Of a stretch of DNA of 6,826 bases, positions 1 to 5,921 are shown piece after piece. This DNA is from Holophagaceae bacterium UBA692 (lineage in GTDB: Bacteria; Acidobacteriota; Holophagae; Holophagales; Holophagaceae), in NCBI GenBank assembly GCA_002297665.1, contig DBMS01000292.1:12370-19195 (forward strand), read 5' to 3'. The notes below the pieces were generated by a model. It worked only from the letters and a program-made list of their open reading frames with translations. It made no database searches and was not told where the DNA came from. The stretch's first letter is position 1. The number at the start of each line of letters is the position of its first letter. A program made the position numbers and the translations under genes.

Positions 1-1139
1 CGCACGCCGCCCAGGGAGAAGCGCAGGAAGGGCCGGTTCAGGGCCCGGGCGATGGACCGCGCCAGGCTCGTCTTGCCCACGCCGGGCGGGCCCACGAGGC
101 AGAGGATGGGGCCGCGCAGGGGGGCGCCCGCGTTGCGGTCGCGCAGCCGGCGCATGACGGCGAGGTACTCCAGGATCCGCCCCTTGACCTTCTCCAGGCC
201 CGCGTGGTCCTCGTCCAGGATGCGCTCGGCCTCGTCCAGGTCCAGGCGGTCGTCGGCGAGCTTCGTCCAGGGCAGCGCCAGGAGCCAGTCCACGTAGGTG
301 CGGCTCACGGTGGCCTCGGCGCTCTGGGGGGGCATGGCCTCCAGGCGGTCCACCTCCTCCAGGGCCTTGCCTTCGGCCTCCTCGCCCATCCCCGCCTTCA
401 GGATCCGCTCCCTGAGCTGGGCCAGTTCGTCCTTCCGGCCTTCGGGCAGGATTCCCCGCATCTTCTCGCCCAGCACGAAGGCCTTGTGGTCCTTCTCCAG
501 GTTTCCGGGCTCGTCCCTGCCCTCGGCCTGGTGAAGGGCGGCGTCGGATTCCAGGAGCTTGAGCAGGGTGTGGAGCCGCGGTTCGATCTCCAGCTGGTCG
601 AGCACGCCCTGCTTGTCGCGCACGTCCGCGGGCAGCACGGCGGCCACCGCGTCGATGGCCTGGCCCAGGGGAACGGCGGGGTCCAGGTTCAGGACCCGGG
701 CCAGTTCGGGATTGCGCAGCAGGAAGCCCTCCACCGCCCTGCCGAAGGCCTCCTGGAGGGCCGGCCCGCCCGGGGTGTCGGGCTCGGGGAGAAGCTCCAC
801 CTCGGCCTGCACCACGTCGCCGTCGTCCAGGTACCGCTCCAGGCGCACCCGGGCGACGCCCTTGACGCCCACCTTGTAGTAGTCCCGCGGCAGCGGAATG
901 AGGGACTCCACCAGCGCCAGCGTGCCCACGGCATGGATGGACTCCTGCTTGGGCTGCTCCTCCCTGGGGTCGCGCTGGGTGAGCAGGAGCAGGTGGTCGC
1001 CCACCTTGATGCCCAGCTCGAGGGTCTTGACCGAGGCGCGCCGGCCCACCATGAAGGGCACCCGGGCGCCCGGGAAGAGCACCATGTCCCGGATGGGGAT
1101 GGCGGGGAGGGTGATGGTCTTGCGCAGCGGGTTGGCCAT
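1..1139 (-). CDS. lon: Lon ATP-dependent protease, N-terminal part (cut by window edge)
   Basis: Cytoplasmic AAA+ serine protease that degrades misfolded and regulatory proteins. The window holds 379 complete codons from the start; the reading frame is open at the left edge. The N-terminal substrate-binding (LAN) domain opens with MANPLRKTITLPAIPIRDMV and LFPGARVPFMVGRR, followed by a charged, probably coiled-coil linker around residues 210-270. The AAA+ domain starts near residue 290 with a YVDWLLALPW motif. Walker A is GPPGVGKT at residues 350-357, close to its position in E. coli Lon. Walker B, the sensors and the Ser-Lys protease dyad lie beyond the window and cannot be checked. The ATG at 1139 is chosen by family alignment; no good Shine-Dalgarno precedes it. 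The gene begins 23 nt after the clpX stop on the same strand, so co-transcription, and perhaps translational coupling, is likely. Identification is secure. Confidence 0.97.
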   Translation of the reverse strand, partial: MANPLRKTITLPAIPIRDMVLFPGARVPFMVGRRASVKTLELGIKVGDHLLLLTQRDPREEQPKQESIHAVGTLALVESLIPLPRDYYKVGVKGVARVRLERYLDDGDVVQAEVELLPEPDTPGGPALQEAFGRAVEGFLLRNPELARVLNLDPAVPLGQAIDAVAAVLPADVRDKQGVLDQLEIEPRLHTLLKLLESDAALHQAEGRDEPGNLEKDHKAFVLGEKMRGILPEGRKDELAQLRERILKAGMGEEAEGKALEEVDRLEAMPPQSAEATVSRTYVDWLLALPWTKLADDRLDLDEAERILDEDHAGLEKVKGRILEYLAVMRRLRDRNAGAPLRGPILCLVGPPGVGKTSLARSIARALNRPFLRFSLGGV

Positions 1140-1144
1140 CGTTC

Positions 1145-1163
1145 GGATCCGGCTACCGAATCC
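1145..1163 (-). other. clpX-lon intercistronic RNA hairpin
   Basis: On the minus-strand RNA, 1163-1156 (GGATTCGG) pairs with 1152-1145 (CCGGATCC) around the 3-nt loop UAG. This gives eight pairs, one of them a U-G wobble. The first stem base is the last base of the clpX stop codon, and the stem ends five bases before the lon ATG. The only weak Shine-Dalgarno-like bases (GGA) lie in the 3' arm. No U tract follows, so it is not an intrinsic terminator. A ribosome ending clpX translation would melt it, which suggests translational coupling or an RNA-processing site. The pairing is read directly; the role is inferred. Confidence 0.5.
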
Positions 1164-2407
1164 TAGCCCGCCGCGGGAATCGGCAGGCTGGCGATGCCCA
1201 GCTCCTTTTCCACCATGGCCCGCGTGAGGTGCAGCGTGGCCTTGGCGGTGCGCTCCTCGCTGGGCAGTTCGAACATGGGCTCCAGCAGGATCTGCTCGAG
1301 CATGGAACGCAGGCCGCGGGCGCCCAGCTTGCGCAGCAGGGCCTGGTCGGCGATGGTGTCCAGGGCGCCGGCCTCGAAGGTCAGCTCGATGTCGTCCATC
1401 TCGAAAAGGCGCGTGAACTGCTTGGTGACGGCGTTCTTGGGCTGGGTGAGGATGGCCACCAGGGCGTCCCGGTCCAGGGGCTGGAGGGTGGCCACCACGG
1501 GAAGGCGGCCCACCAGCTCGGGGATCAGGCCGAACTTGATGATGTCCTCGGGCTCCACCAGGCGGAGGAGGTTGTCCTTGCTGCCCTTGGAGGTGACCTT
1601 GGCGCCGAAGCCCACGGCCTTGGCGCGCACGCGCTGCTTGATGGTGTCCTCGATGCCCACGAAGGCGCCGCCGCAGATGAAGAGGATGTTCGAGGTGTCC
1701 AGCTGGATGAACTCCTGGTGGGGGTGCTTGCGGCCGCCCTGGGGGGGGACGTTGGCCACGGTGCCTTCCACCAGCTTGAGGAGGGCCTGCTGCACGCCTT
1801 CGCCGGAAACGTCCCGGGTGATGCTGGGGTTCTCGCTCTTGCGGCCCACCTTGTCGATCTCATCGATGAAGACGATGCCCCGCTGGGCCCGCTCCACGTC
1901 GTAGTTGGCCACCTGGAGCAGCTTGGTGAGGATGTTCTCCACGTCCTCGCCCACGTAGCCGGCCTCGGTGAGCGTGGTGGCGTCGGCCATGGCCAGGGGC
2001 ACGTCGAGCATACGGGCGAGCGTCTGGGCCAGGAGGGTCTTGCCGGTGCCCGTGGGCCCGATCAGGAGGATGTTGCTCTTGGACAGCTCCACGTCGCTAA
2101 CGCCCAGGCTCTTCTGGGGGGTGAGGATGCGCTTGTAGTGGTTGTACACCGCCACGGCCAGGCGCTTCTTGGCGCCCTCCTGCCCGATCACGTAATCGTC
2201 CAGGAAGGCCTTGATCTCCTTGGGCCGGGAAAGGCGGGGCTCGTGTTTGCCCGCTGGCTTGCCCTGGCGGCTCATGCGCAGCTGGAGCTGCCCGGCCTCA
2301 ACGCATTCGTTGCAGATATAGGCGTTGGGGCCAGCCAGGAGCTGTTCGACCTCGTTGGGGGCCTTGCCGCAGAAGGAGCACTGCTGGTCACGCTTGGGCT
2401 TTGTCAT
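1163..2407 (-). CDS. clpX: ClpX, AAA+ unfoldase subunit of the ClpXP protease
   Basis: Hexameric unfoldase that recognises tagged or specific substrates and feeds them to ClpP in the cytoplasm. It has 414 residues, a normal family length. The N-terminal zinc-binding domain has C10, C13, C32 and C35. Walker A GPTGTGKT is at 117-124, the pore-1 loop GYVG at 150-153, and Walker B VFIDEI at 179-184. The RKH pore loop is at 226-228. VGFG at 265-268 matches the IGF-type ClpP-docking loop, so a ClpP partner is expected even though clpP is not in this window. A GARGLRS sensor-2 motif follows near the C terminus. The ATG at 2407 is chosen because GGAGGGAG lies just upstream and the protein then starts MTKPKRDQQCSFCGK; an 18-residue extension to 2461 has no family support. 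It lies between greA (75 nt upstream) and lon (23 nt downstream). Confidence 0.98.
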   Translation of the reverse strand: MTKPKRDQQCSFCGKAPNEVEQLLAGPNAYICNECVEAGQLQLRMSRQGKPAGKHEPRLSRPKEIKAFLDDYVIGQEGAKKRLAVAVYNHYKRILTPQKSLGVSDVELSKSNILLIGPTGTGKTLLAQTLARMLDVPLAMADATTLTEAGYVGEDVENILTKLLQVANYDVERAQRGIVFIDEIDKVGRKSENPSITRDVSGEGVQQALLKLVEGTVANVPPQGGRKHPHQEFIQLDTSNILFICGGAFVGIEDTIKQRVRAKAVGFGAKVTSKGSKDNLLRLVEPEDIIKFGLIPELVGRLPVVATLQPLDRDALVAILTQPKNAVTKQFTRLFEMDDIELTFEAGALDTIADQALLRKLGARGLRSMLEQILLEPMFELPSEERTAKATLHLTRAMVEKELGIASLPIPAAG

Positions 2408-2412
2408 GGGAT

Positions 2413-2420
2413 CTCCCTCC
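2413..2420 (-). promoter_or_regulatory. Strong Shine-Dalgarno for clpX
   Basis: The minus strand reads GGAGGGAG five bases before the ATG at 2407. It decides the clpX start against the in-frame upstream candidate at 2461. It is the clearest ribosome-binding site of the four left-block genes, since greA, lon and the acyltransferase all lack one. Confidence 0.85.
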
Positions 2421-2482
2421 ACTGCGTCGTTCATTGTGGGGCCTGCGCGCCCTCCGGGCACCTGGCAATCGCGTGCCGGGCG

Positions 2483-2950
2483 TCACTGGTGGTGGACGGT
2501 GACCAGTCCCAGGACCTCGAAACGCTTGATGCCCGCGGGAATCTTGATCTTCACTTCCGCCCCTTCCTCGAGGCCCACCAGGGCCATCCCGATGGGGGAG
2601 CTGATGCTCAGGTGGTCGGGGTGGTCCCCCAACTCCTCGGGCAGCACCAGTTTGTAGGTGACTTCCTTGTCCGAGTCAAGGTCCAGGAGGGTCACCCGGG
2701 TGCCGTAGGCCACCTTGTCCTTGGGCAGGCGGTCCAGGTCGAGGCTGGCCACCTCGGCGATGCGCTTTTCAAGGACGACGACCTTGTTCTGGAACATGTC
2801 CCTCTTGGCGAGGGCCTGCTCGTATTCGGCGTTTTCCGACAGGTCGCCCTGGGAGGCGGCGCTGGCGATTTCCTTGGGAATGTCGACGAGCAGGGCCTGC
2901 TTGAGGGCCTTCAGTTCGACCTCGAGCTTTGCGAGAACGTGCTTGGGCAT
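2483..2950 (-). CDS. greA: GreA/GreB-family transcript cleavage factor
   Basis: Binds RNA polymerase in the secondary channel and stimulates cleavage of backtracked RNA, rescuing stalled elongation. It has 155 residues, as usual for GreA. The N-terminal coiled coil spans about residues 1-75; its tip carries GDLSENAEY, with acidic D36 and E39 equivalent to the catalytic D41 and E44 of E. coli GreA. The C-terminal FKBP-like domain contains LLDLDSDKEVTYKLV and SPIGMALVGLEEGAEV. The ATG at 2950 gives the family N terminus but has no Shine-Dalgarno. An in-frame TTG at 2995 overlaps the acyltransferase stop as TTGA and would add 15 residues, so translational coupling is possible. The gene is 41 nt after the acyltransferase stop and 75 nt before clpX, in the place often held by clpP. 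GreA is preferred over GreB on overall pattern only. Confidence 0.95.
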   Translation of the reverse strand: MPKHVLAKLEVELKALKQALLVDIPKEIASAASQGDLSENAEYEQALAKRDMFQNKVVVLEKRIAEVASLDLDRLPKDKVAYGTRVTLLDLDSDKEVTYKLVLPEELGDHPDHLSISSPIGMALVGLEEGAEVKIKIPAGIKRFEVLGLVTVHHQ

Positions 2951-2968
2951 GGGGAAGTCCAGGGTCGG

Positions 2969-2982
2969 GGGGCGGAAGCCCC
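2969..2982 (-). other. Small GC hairpin upstream of greA
   Basis: In the acyltransferase-greA gap the minus-strand RNA can form GGGGC-UUCC-GCCCC: five G-C pairs and a 4-nt loop. No U tract follows, so it is not a terminator. It lies 18 bases before the greA ATG and may only reflect high GC. Confidence 0.3.
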
Positions 2983-2991
2983 GGGAGGGAT

Positions 2992-3957
2992 TCAACGGCT
3001 GTTAAGGAGCCATTCATCAGGAGGTAACGGCGCCGGGAGGGGGTCGCCCTCGCCGGGCCGGGTCTTGAACCGGCGGTGCATCCAGAACCACCATCGAGGC
3101 TCCCGCCGGATCTCGGCCTCGATCTTCTGGGTCATGATCTGCGTGGCGGTCCAGACGTCCCGGTCCATGTCCCCGGTCACGGGCACCTGGAAGGGCGGCT
3201 CGACCGACACCGTGATGGTGCCGTCGGGGTTGGGCCAGCTCCGGAGCTGGACGACGGGGAGCCCGTACTTGACGGCCAGGAGCCCGGCGGATGGGAACGT
3301 GGAGGCCCAGCGGCCCAGGAACTTCACCCACACGCCCGCGGTGAGGGCGTCCTGGTCCAGGAGGAAGCCCACGGCCTTGCCTTCCCGCAGCGCCTTGATG
3401 GCCCCGCGGAAGGCCCCGTCCTTGGGGATCACCTCGTTGCCGAAGCGCCCCCGCAGCTGCCGGAGCCGGGGCTCCAGGAGGGGGTTGTCCAGCTCCCGCC
3501 CGATGACCGAGAGGGTCCGCCCCAGGGCGCTGAGGGCCAGGGCGGTGGCCTCCCAGTTGCCGTAGTGGCCGGTGAGGACGATGAAGCCCTTGCCCGCGGC
3601 CCGGGCGGCGTCGTAGTTCTCGACCCCCACCACCTTCACGCGGCGGGCCAGCTCCTCCTCGTCCATGTGGAGCAGGTGGATGGCCGTGAGGGCCAGGGTG
3701 CCGAAGTGCTCGAAGCAGTCCAGGGAGACGGCCCGGATCCCGGCCTCGGTCAGGCCCAGGTCGGCCTTGCGCAGGTTCTCCCGCACCACCGTGCGGTGGC
3801 GGCGGTCCAGGGCGTGGGCCAGGCGTCCCAGCCCGCGGCCCAGGACGAGGGTGGTCTCCCAGGGCAGGCGGCTGACGATGCCTTCCACCAGGTGGAACAG
3901 GCCCGCTTCCGCGCGATGGCGGAAGGAGGGGCGGGTGTCTGGGGAGGTGGGTGCCAT
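2992..3957 (-). CDS. LpxL/HtrB-family lysophospholipid (lipid A late) acyltransferase
   Basis: Inner-membrane acyltransferase of the LpxL/LpxM (HtrB/MsbB) family, which transfers a fatty acyl chain from acyl-ACP to the lipid A precursor on the cytoplasmic face. The 321-residue length fits the family. The catalytic HX4(D/E) motif is HYGNWE, H131 to E136, after a FIVLTG strand. A second conserved block, FLLDQDALTAGVWVKFLGR, and the C-terminal PRWWFWMHRRFKTRP match family signatures. The N terminus (about 19-50) is moderately hydrophobic and probably membrane-associated. The ATG at 3957 is chosen because the family begins near here; an ATG at 4059 would add 34 unconserved residues. Neither start has a clear Shine-Dalgarno, and a hairpin with a U7 tract abuts the chosen ATG. 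It is the first gene of the left operon. The acceptor position and chain length cannot be told from sequence, and a lipid other than lipid A is possible. Confidence 0.9.
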   Translation of the reverse strand: MAPTSPDTRPSFRHRAEAGLFHLVEGIVSRLPWETTLVLGRGLGRLAHALDRRHRTVVRENLRKADLGLTEAGIRAVSLDCFEHFGTLALTAIHLLHMDEEELARRVKVVGVENYDAARAAGKGFIVLTGHYGNWEATALALSALGRTLSVIGRELDNPLLEPRLRQLRGRFGNEVIPKDGAFRGAIKALREGKAVGFLLDQDALTAGVWVKFLGRWASTFPSAGLLAVKYGLPVVQLRSWPNPDGTITVSVEPPFQVPVTGDMDRDVWTATQIMTQKIEAEIRREPRWWFWMHRRFKTRPGEGDPLPAPLPPDEWLLNSR

Positions 3958-3959
3958 AT

Positions 3960-3989
3960 AAAAAAAGGTGCGCCCCGATGGTGAGGCGC
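3960..3989 (-). terminator. Terminator-like hairpin with U7 tract at the acyltransferase start
   Basis: On the minus-strand RNA, 3989-3983 (GCGCCUC) pairs with 3976-3970 (GGGGCGC) around a 6-nt loop, with one U-G wobble. ACC and seven U (3966-3960) follow, and the acyltransferase ATG begins three bases after the tract. No minus-strand gene lies upstream, so the element would sit in the 5' leader of the operon as a possible attenuator. If translation began at 4059 instead, it would be coding sequence. The pairing is visible; the function is inferred. Confidence 0.45.
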
Positions 3990-4031
3990 GAACGACTAGC
4001 GTAGCAGATTCCCGATCCCAGTGCGATTTCC

Positions 4032-4061
4032 CGATGATGAATGCGAGACTCATTTTCATCG
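4032..4061. repeat. Interrupted inverted repeat, possible operator
   Basis: CGATGA (4032-4037) is the exact reverse complement of TCATCG (4056-4061). Inside it, ATG (4041-4043) mirrors CAT (4051-4053) around a 7-nt centre. Its place between divergent genes fits a dimeric regulator's operator. No regulator family can be assigned, and chance is not excluded. Confidence 0.35.
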
Positions 4062-4138
4062 AAAAAGAAGAGAACCCCAGGTAAAGTGACTTTTCTTACA
4101 TGGAAAAAACCCTAGACTGGAATTTCAGATTTTCGGAT

Positions 4139-4145
4139 GGAAAGG
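4139..4145 (+). promoter_or_regulatory. Shine-Dalgarno for the multiheme cytochrome gene
   Basis: GGAAAGG lies seven bases before the ATG at 4153. It supports that start over the in-frame TTG directly before it (4150), which would add one residue. Confidence 0.7.
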
Positions 4146-4152
4146 TCCTTTG

Positions 4153-5847
4153 ATGAACTTGGGAATCGTACGATCGTCGCTGCTGGCCCTGGCCGCCGCC
4201 CTGACCCTCTCAGCCCAGCCTTCGGGGCCGGACGCGGCCTGCTTCGCCTGCCACGGGCGCAAGCCCGCCGCCTCCGCCAAGGGCAAGCAGGCCCCCTTCG
4301 TCGACAAGGCCAAGTTCGAAGCCTCCATCCACGCGGGCAACGGCTGCGTGAGCTGCCACGCGGACCTGGACGCCGCCACCCACCCCGGCGTCAAGCTGGC
4401 TCCGGTGGACTGCGCCAGCTGCCACGAGAAGCCCTCGAAGACTTACGAGGCCAGCACCCACGGCCGGGCCCGGAAGGCCGGCAACGCCGGCGCGGCGGGC
4501 TGCGCCGAGTGCCACGGCACCCATGAGATCGTCAAGGCCACCGCGCCCAGTTCCCCGGTGCGGCGGGAGAACCTGCACATCACCTGCGGGCAGTGCCACC
4601 CGGACGTGGTGGCCGAGATGGACGCCTCGGTGCACGGCCAGGCCGCGGCCGCCGGCATCCGGGAAGCCCCGGTGTGCACGGACTGCCACTCGGACCACGC
4701 CATCGAGGGCCTGAAGTCGGCTTCGCCCATGAAGGTCTCCCAGATGGTCTGCAGCCGCTGCCACGGCTCCTCCCGCATGAACGCCAAGTTCGACCTTCCC
4801 GACAACCGCGTGACCACCTTCTTCGAGAGCTACCACGGCATGGCCGCCAAGATGGGCTCGGCCAACGCCGCCAACTGCGCCAGCTGCCACGGCTACCACC
4901 TCGTGCTGCCCGCCTCGGACACGCGCTCCACGGTGAACAAGGCCAACCTCGTCCAGACCTGCCAGAAGTGCCACCCCAACGCCAACGAGAAGTTCTCGCT
5001 GGGCAAGATCCACGTGGACAAGAAGGAGGTCTCGGACATCGGAAGCAAGGTTGACCACTGGGTGCGCTACACCTACCTCTCGCTGATCGTCGTGACCATC
5101 GGCGGCATGGGCATCCACAACATCCTGATCCTTCGCAAGAAGGCGCTTGCCGCCCTGCGCGACCCCAACCGCACGGTGGTGCGCATGAACGTCCAGGCCC
5201 GCATCCAGCACGCCATGCTGGCCTCCAGCTTCATCTTCCTGGTGGTGAGCGGCTTCGCCCTCAAGTACCCCAACTCGTGGCTGGGCTGGTGCATGGGCTC
5301 GAGCGAAGTGGTGCGCCGCATCGGCCACCGCATCGCGGCCGTGGTCATGATCACCGGCGCGGTCGTGCACCTCTTCTACGCCATCTTCACCAAGGACGGC
5401 CGGAAGTTCGTCATGGACATGCTGCCCGAGACCAAGGACCTCAAGGACGTGTTCACGCACCTGAAGTACCTCGTGGTGCCCGGCGCGGCCAAGCCCCAGT
5501 TCAAGCGCTTCGGCTACGCCGAGAAGGCCGAGTACTGGGCCGTGGTGTGGGGCACCTTCCTCATGGGCACCACCGGCGCCCTCATCTGGTTCAAGATGTA
5601 CTTCACCCGGTGGATGCCCCGCTGGATCGTGGACGTCTCCATCACCGTCCACTACTACGAAGCCATCCTGGCCACCCTGGCCATCCTCGTCTGGCACTTC
5701 TACTTCGTCATCTTCGACCCGGAGGTCTACCCCATCAACTGGGCCTTCCTGGACGGCAAGGTGACCCCCCACCACCACCACGAGGAGCATCCCCTGGACC
5801 ACGTGGGCGAGGCGCCGAGCCCGGATCCGGACGAACCCGCGGAGTGA
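4153..5847 (+). CDS. cbcL: CbcL-like inner-membrane cytochrome: nine heme c sites fused to a heme b membrane domain
   Basis: Predicted quinol-oxidising inner-membrane cytochrome passing electrons to the periplasm for extracellular or metal respiration. It has 564 residues. Residues 1-21 form a signal peptide, with likely cleavage after LSA. Nine CXXCH heme c sites start at C30, C65, C87, C117, C145, C175, C200, C242 and C270. SxHG-type histidines (H60, H103, H161, H228) and H124, H182 and H249 are candidate distal ligands. Five membrane helices follow at about 304-327, 351-371, 389-412, 461-481 and 498-521. H353, H392, H406, H500 and H515 in or near them are candidate heme b ligands. The tail has FDPEVYPINWAFLDG, then HHHHEEH at 540-546. 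Nine c hemes plus a HydB-like b domain is the known architecture of Geobacter CbcL. The exact acceptor and potential range are inferred. The gene stands alone, divergent from the acyltransferase operon and convergent with ybaK. Confidence 0.85.
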   Translation: MNLGIVRSSLLALAAALTLSAQPSGPDAACFACHGRKPAASAKGKQAPFVDKAKFEASIHAGNGCVSCHADLDAATHPGVKLAPVDCASCHEKPSKTYEASTHGRARKAGNAGAAGCAECHGTHEIVKATAPSSPVRRENLHITCGQCHPDVVAEMDASVHGQAAAAGIREAPVCTDCHSDHAIEGLKSASPMKVSQMVCSRCHGSSRMNAKFDLPDNRVTTFFESYHGMAAKMGSANAANCASCHGYHLVLPASDTRSTVNKANLVQTCQKCHPNANEKFSLGKIHVDKKEVSDIGSKVDHWVRYTYLSLIVVTIGGMGIHNILILRKKALAALRDPNRTVVRMNVQARIQHAMLASSFIFLVVSGFALKYPNSWLGWCMGSSEVVRRIGHRIAAVVMITGAVVHLFYAIFTKDGRKFVMDMLPETKDLKDVFTHLKYLVVPGAAKPQFKRFGYAEKAEYWAVVWGTFLMGTTGALIWFKMYFTRWMPRWIVDVSITVHYYEAILATLAILVWHFYFVIFDPEVYPINWAFLDGKVTPHHHHEEHPLDHVGEAPSPDPDEPAE

Positions 5848-5867
5848 TCCGGACGAATTAATCTTCC

Positions 5868-5896
5868 AAAAAACGGGCGACCCAAGGGTCGCCCGT
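5868..5896 (-). terminator. Intrinsic terminator between convergent cytochrome and ybaK genes
   Basis: ACGGGCGACC (5873-5882) and GGTCGCCCGT (5887-5896) form a perfect 10-bp stem with a 4-nt loop. Read on the minus strand, the stem runs directly into U6 (5873-5868), a textbook terminator 25 bases after the ybaK stop. On the plus strand only UUGUC follows, so it is a weaker terminator for the cytochrome transcript, though it may serve both. Confidence 0.9.
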
Positions 5897-5921
5897 TGTC
5901 ATCCAGGGTTCCCCGGCTGGC

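Larger units (their letters stand above)
3958..4152. promoter_or_regulatory. Divergent regulatory spacer between the acyltransferase operon and the cytochrome gene
   Basis: This AT-richer stretch of 195 bp must hold promoters for both directions. It contains the hairpin-U7 element, near-direct repeats GATTCCCGAT (4007-4016) and GATTTCCCGAT (4025-4035), and an interrupted dyad at 4032-4061. For the plus strand, TAGACT (4113-4118) with TTTTCT (4091-4096) at 16-bp spacing is only a weak sigma-70-like match. I found no convincing minus-strand promoter. No gene is supported here. Confidence 0.45.

Noticed and set aside
204..1166. Plus-strand open frame of 320 codons opposite lon
   Set aside because: The minus strand encodes a clear Lon N terminus with a Walker A motif. 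The plus-strand product has no family features.
2408..2461. 18-residue N-terminal extension of ClpX
   Set aside because: Strong GGAGGGAG supports the ATG at 2407, and the zinc-binding domain normally begins within about ten residues of the start.
1229..3565. Long plus-strand open frame of 778 codons antisense to clpX, greA and the acyltransferase
   Set aside because: It lies opposite three well-identified genes and its translation is low-complexity, rich in G, L, V, H, D and Q. This is the usual shadow of high third-position GC.
3958..4059. 34-residue N-terminal extension of the acyltransferase
   Set aside because: There is no ribosome-binding site at 4059 and the added residues do not resemble the family. 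It would also place the hairpin-U7 element inside coding sequence. It is not fully excluded, because the ATG at 3957 lacks a Shine-Dalgarno too.
4117..4128. Imperfect palindrome CTGGAATTTCAG upstream of the cytochrome gene
   Set aside because: It is short, has one mismatched pair, and is AT-centred in an AT-rich spacer, so chance is likely.
4210..5802. Minus-strand open frame of 530 codons opposite the cytochrome gene
   Set aside because: Composition is dominated by V, G, H, A and L with no recognisable motif. The plus strand has nine CXXCH sites, a signal peptide and membrane helices.
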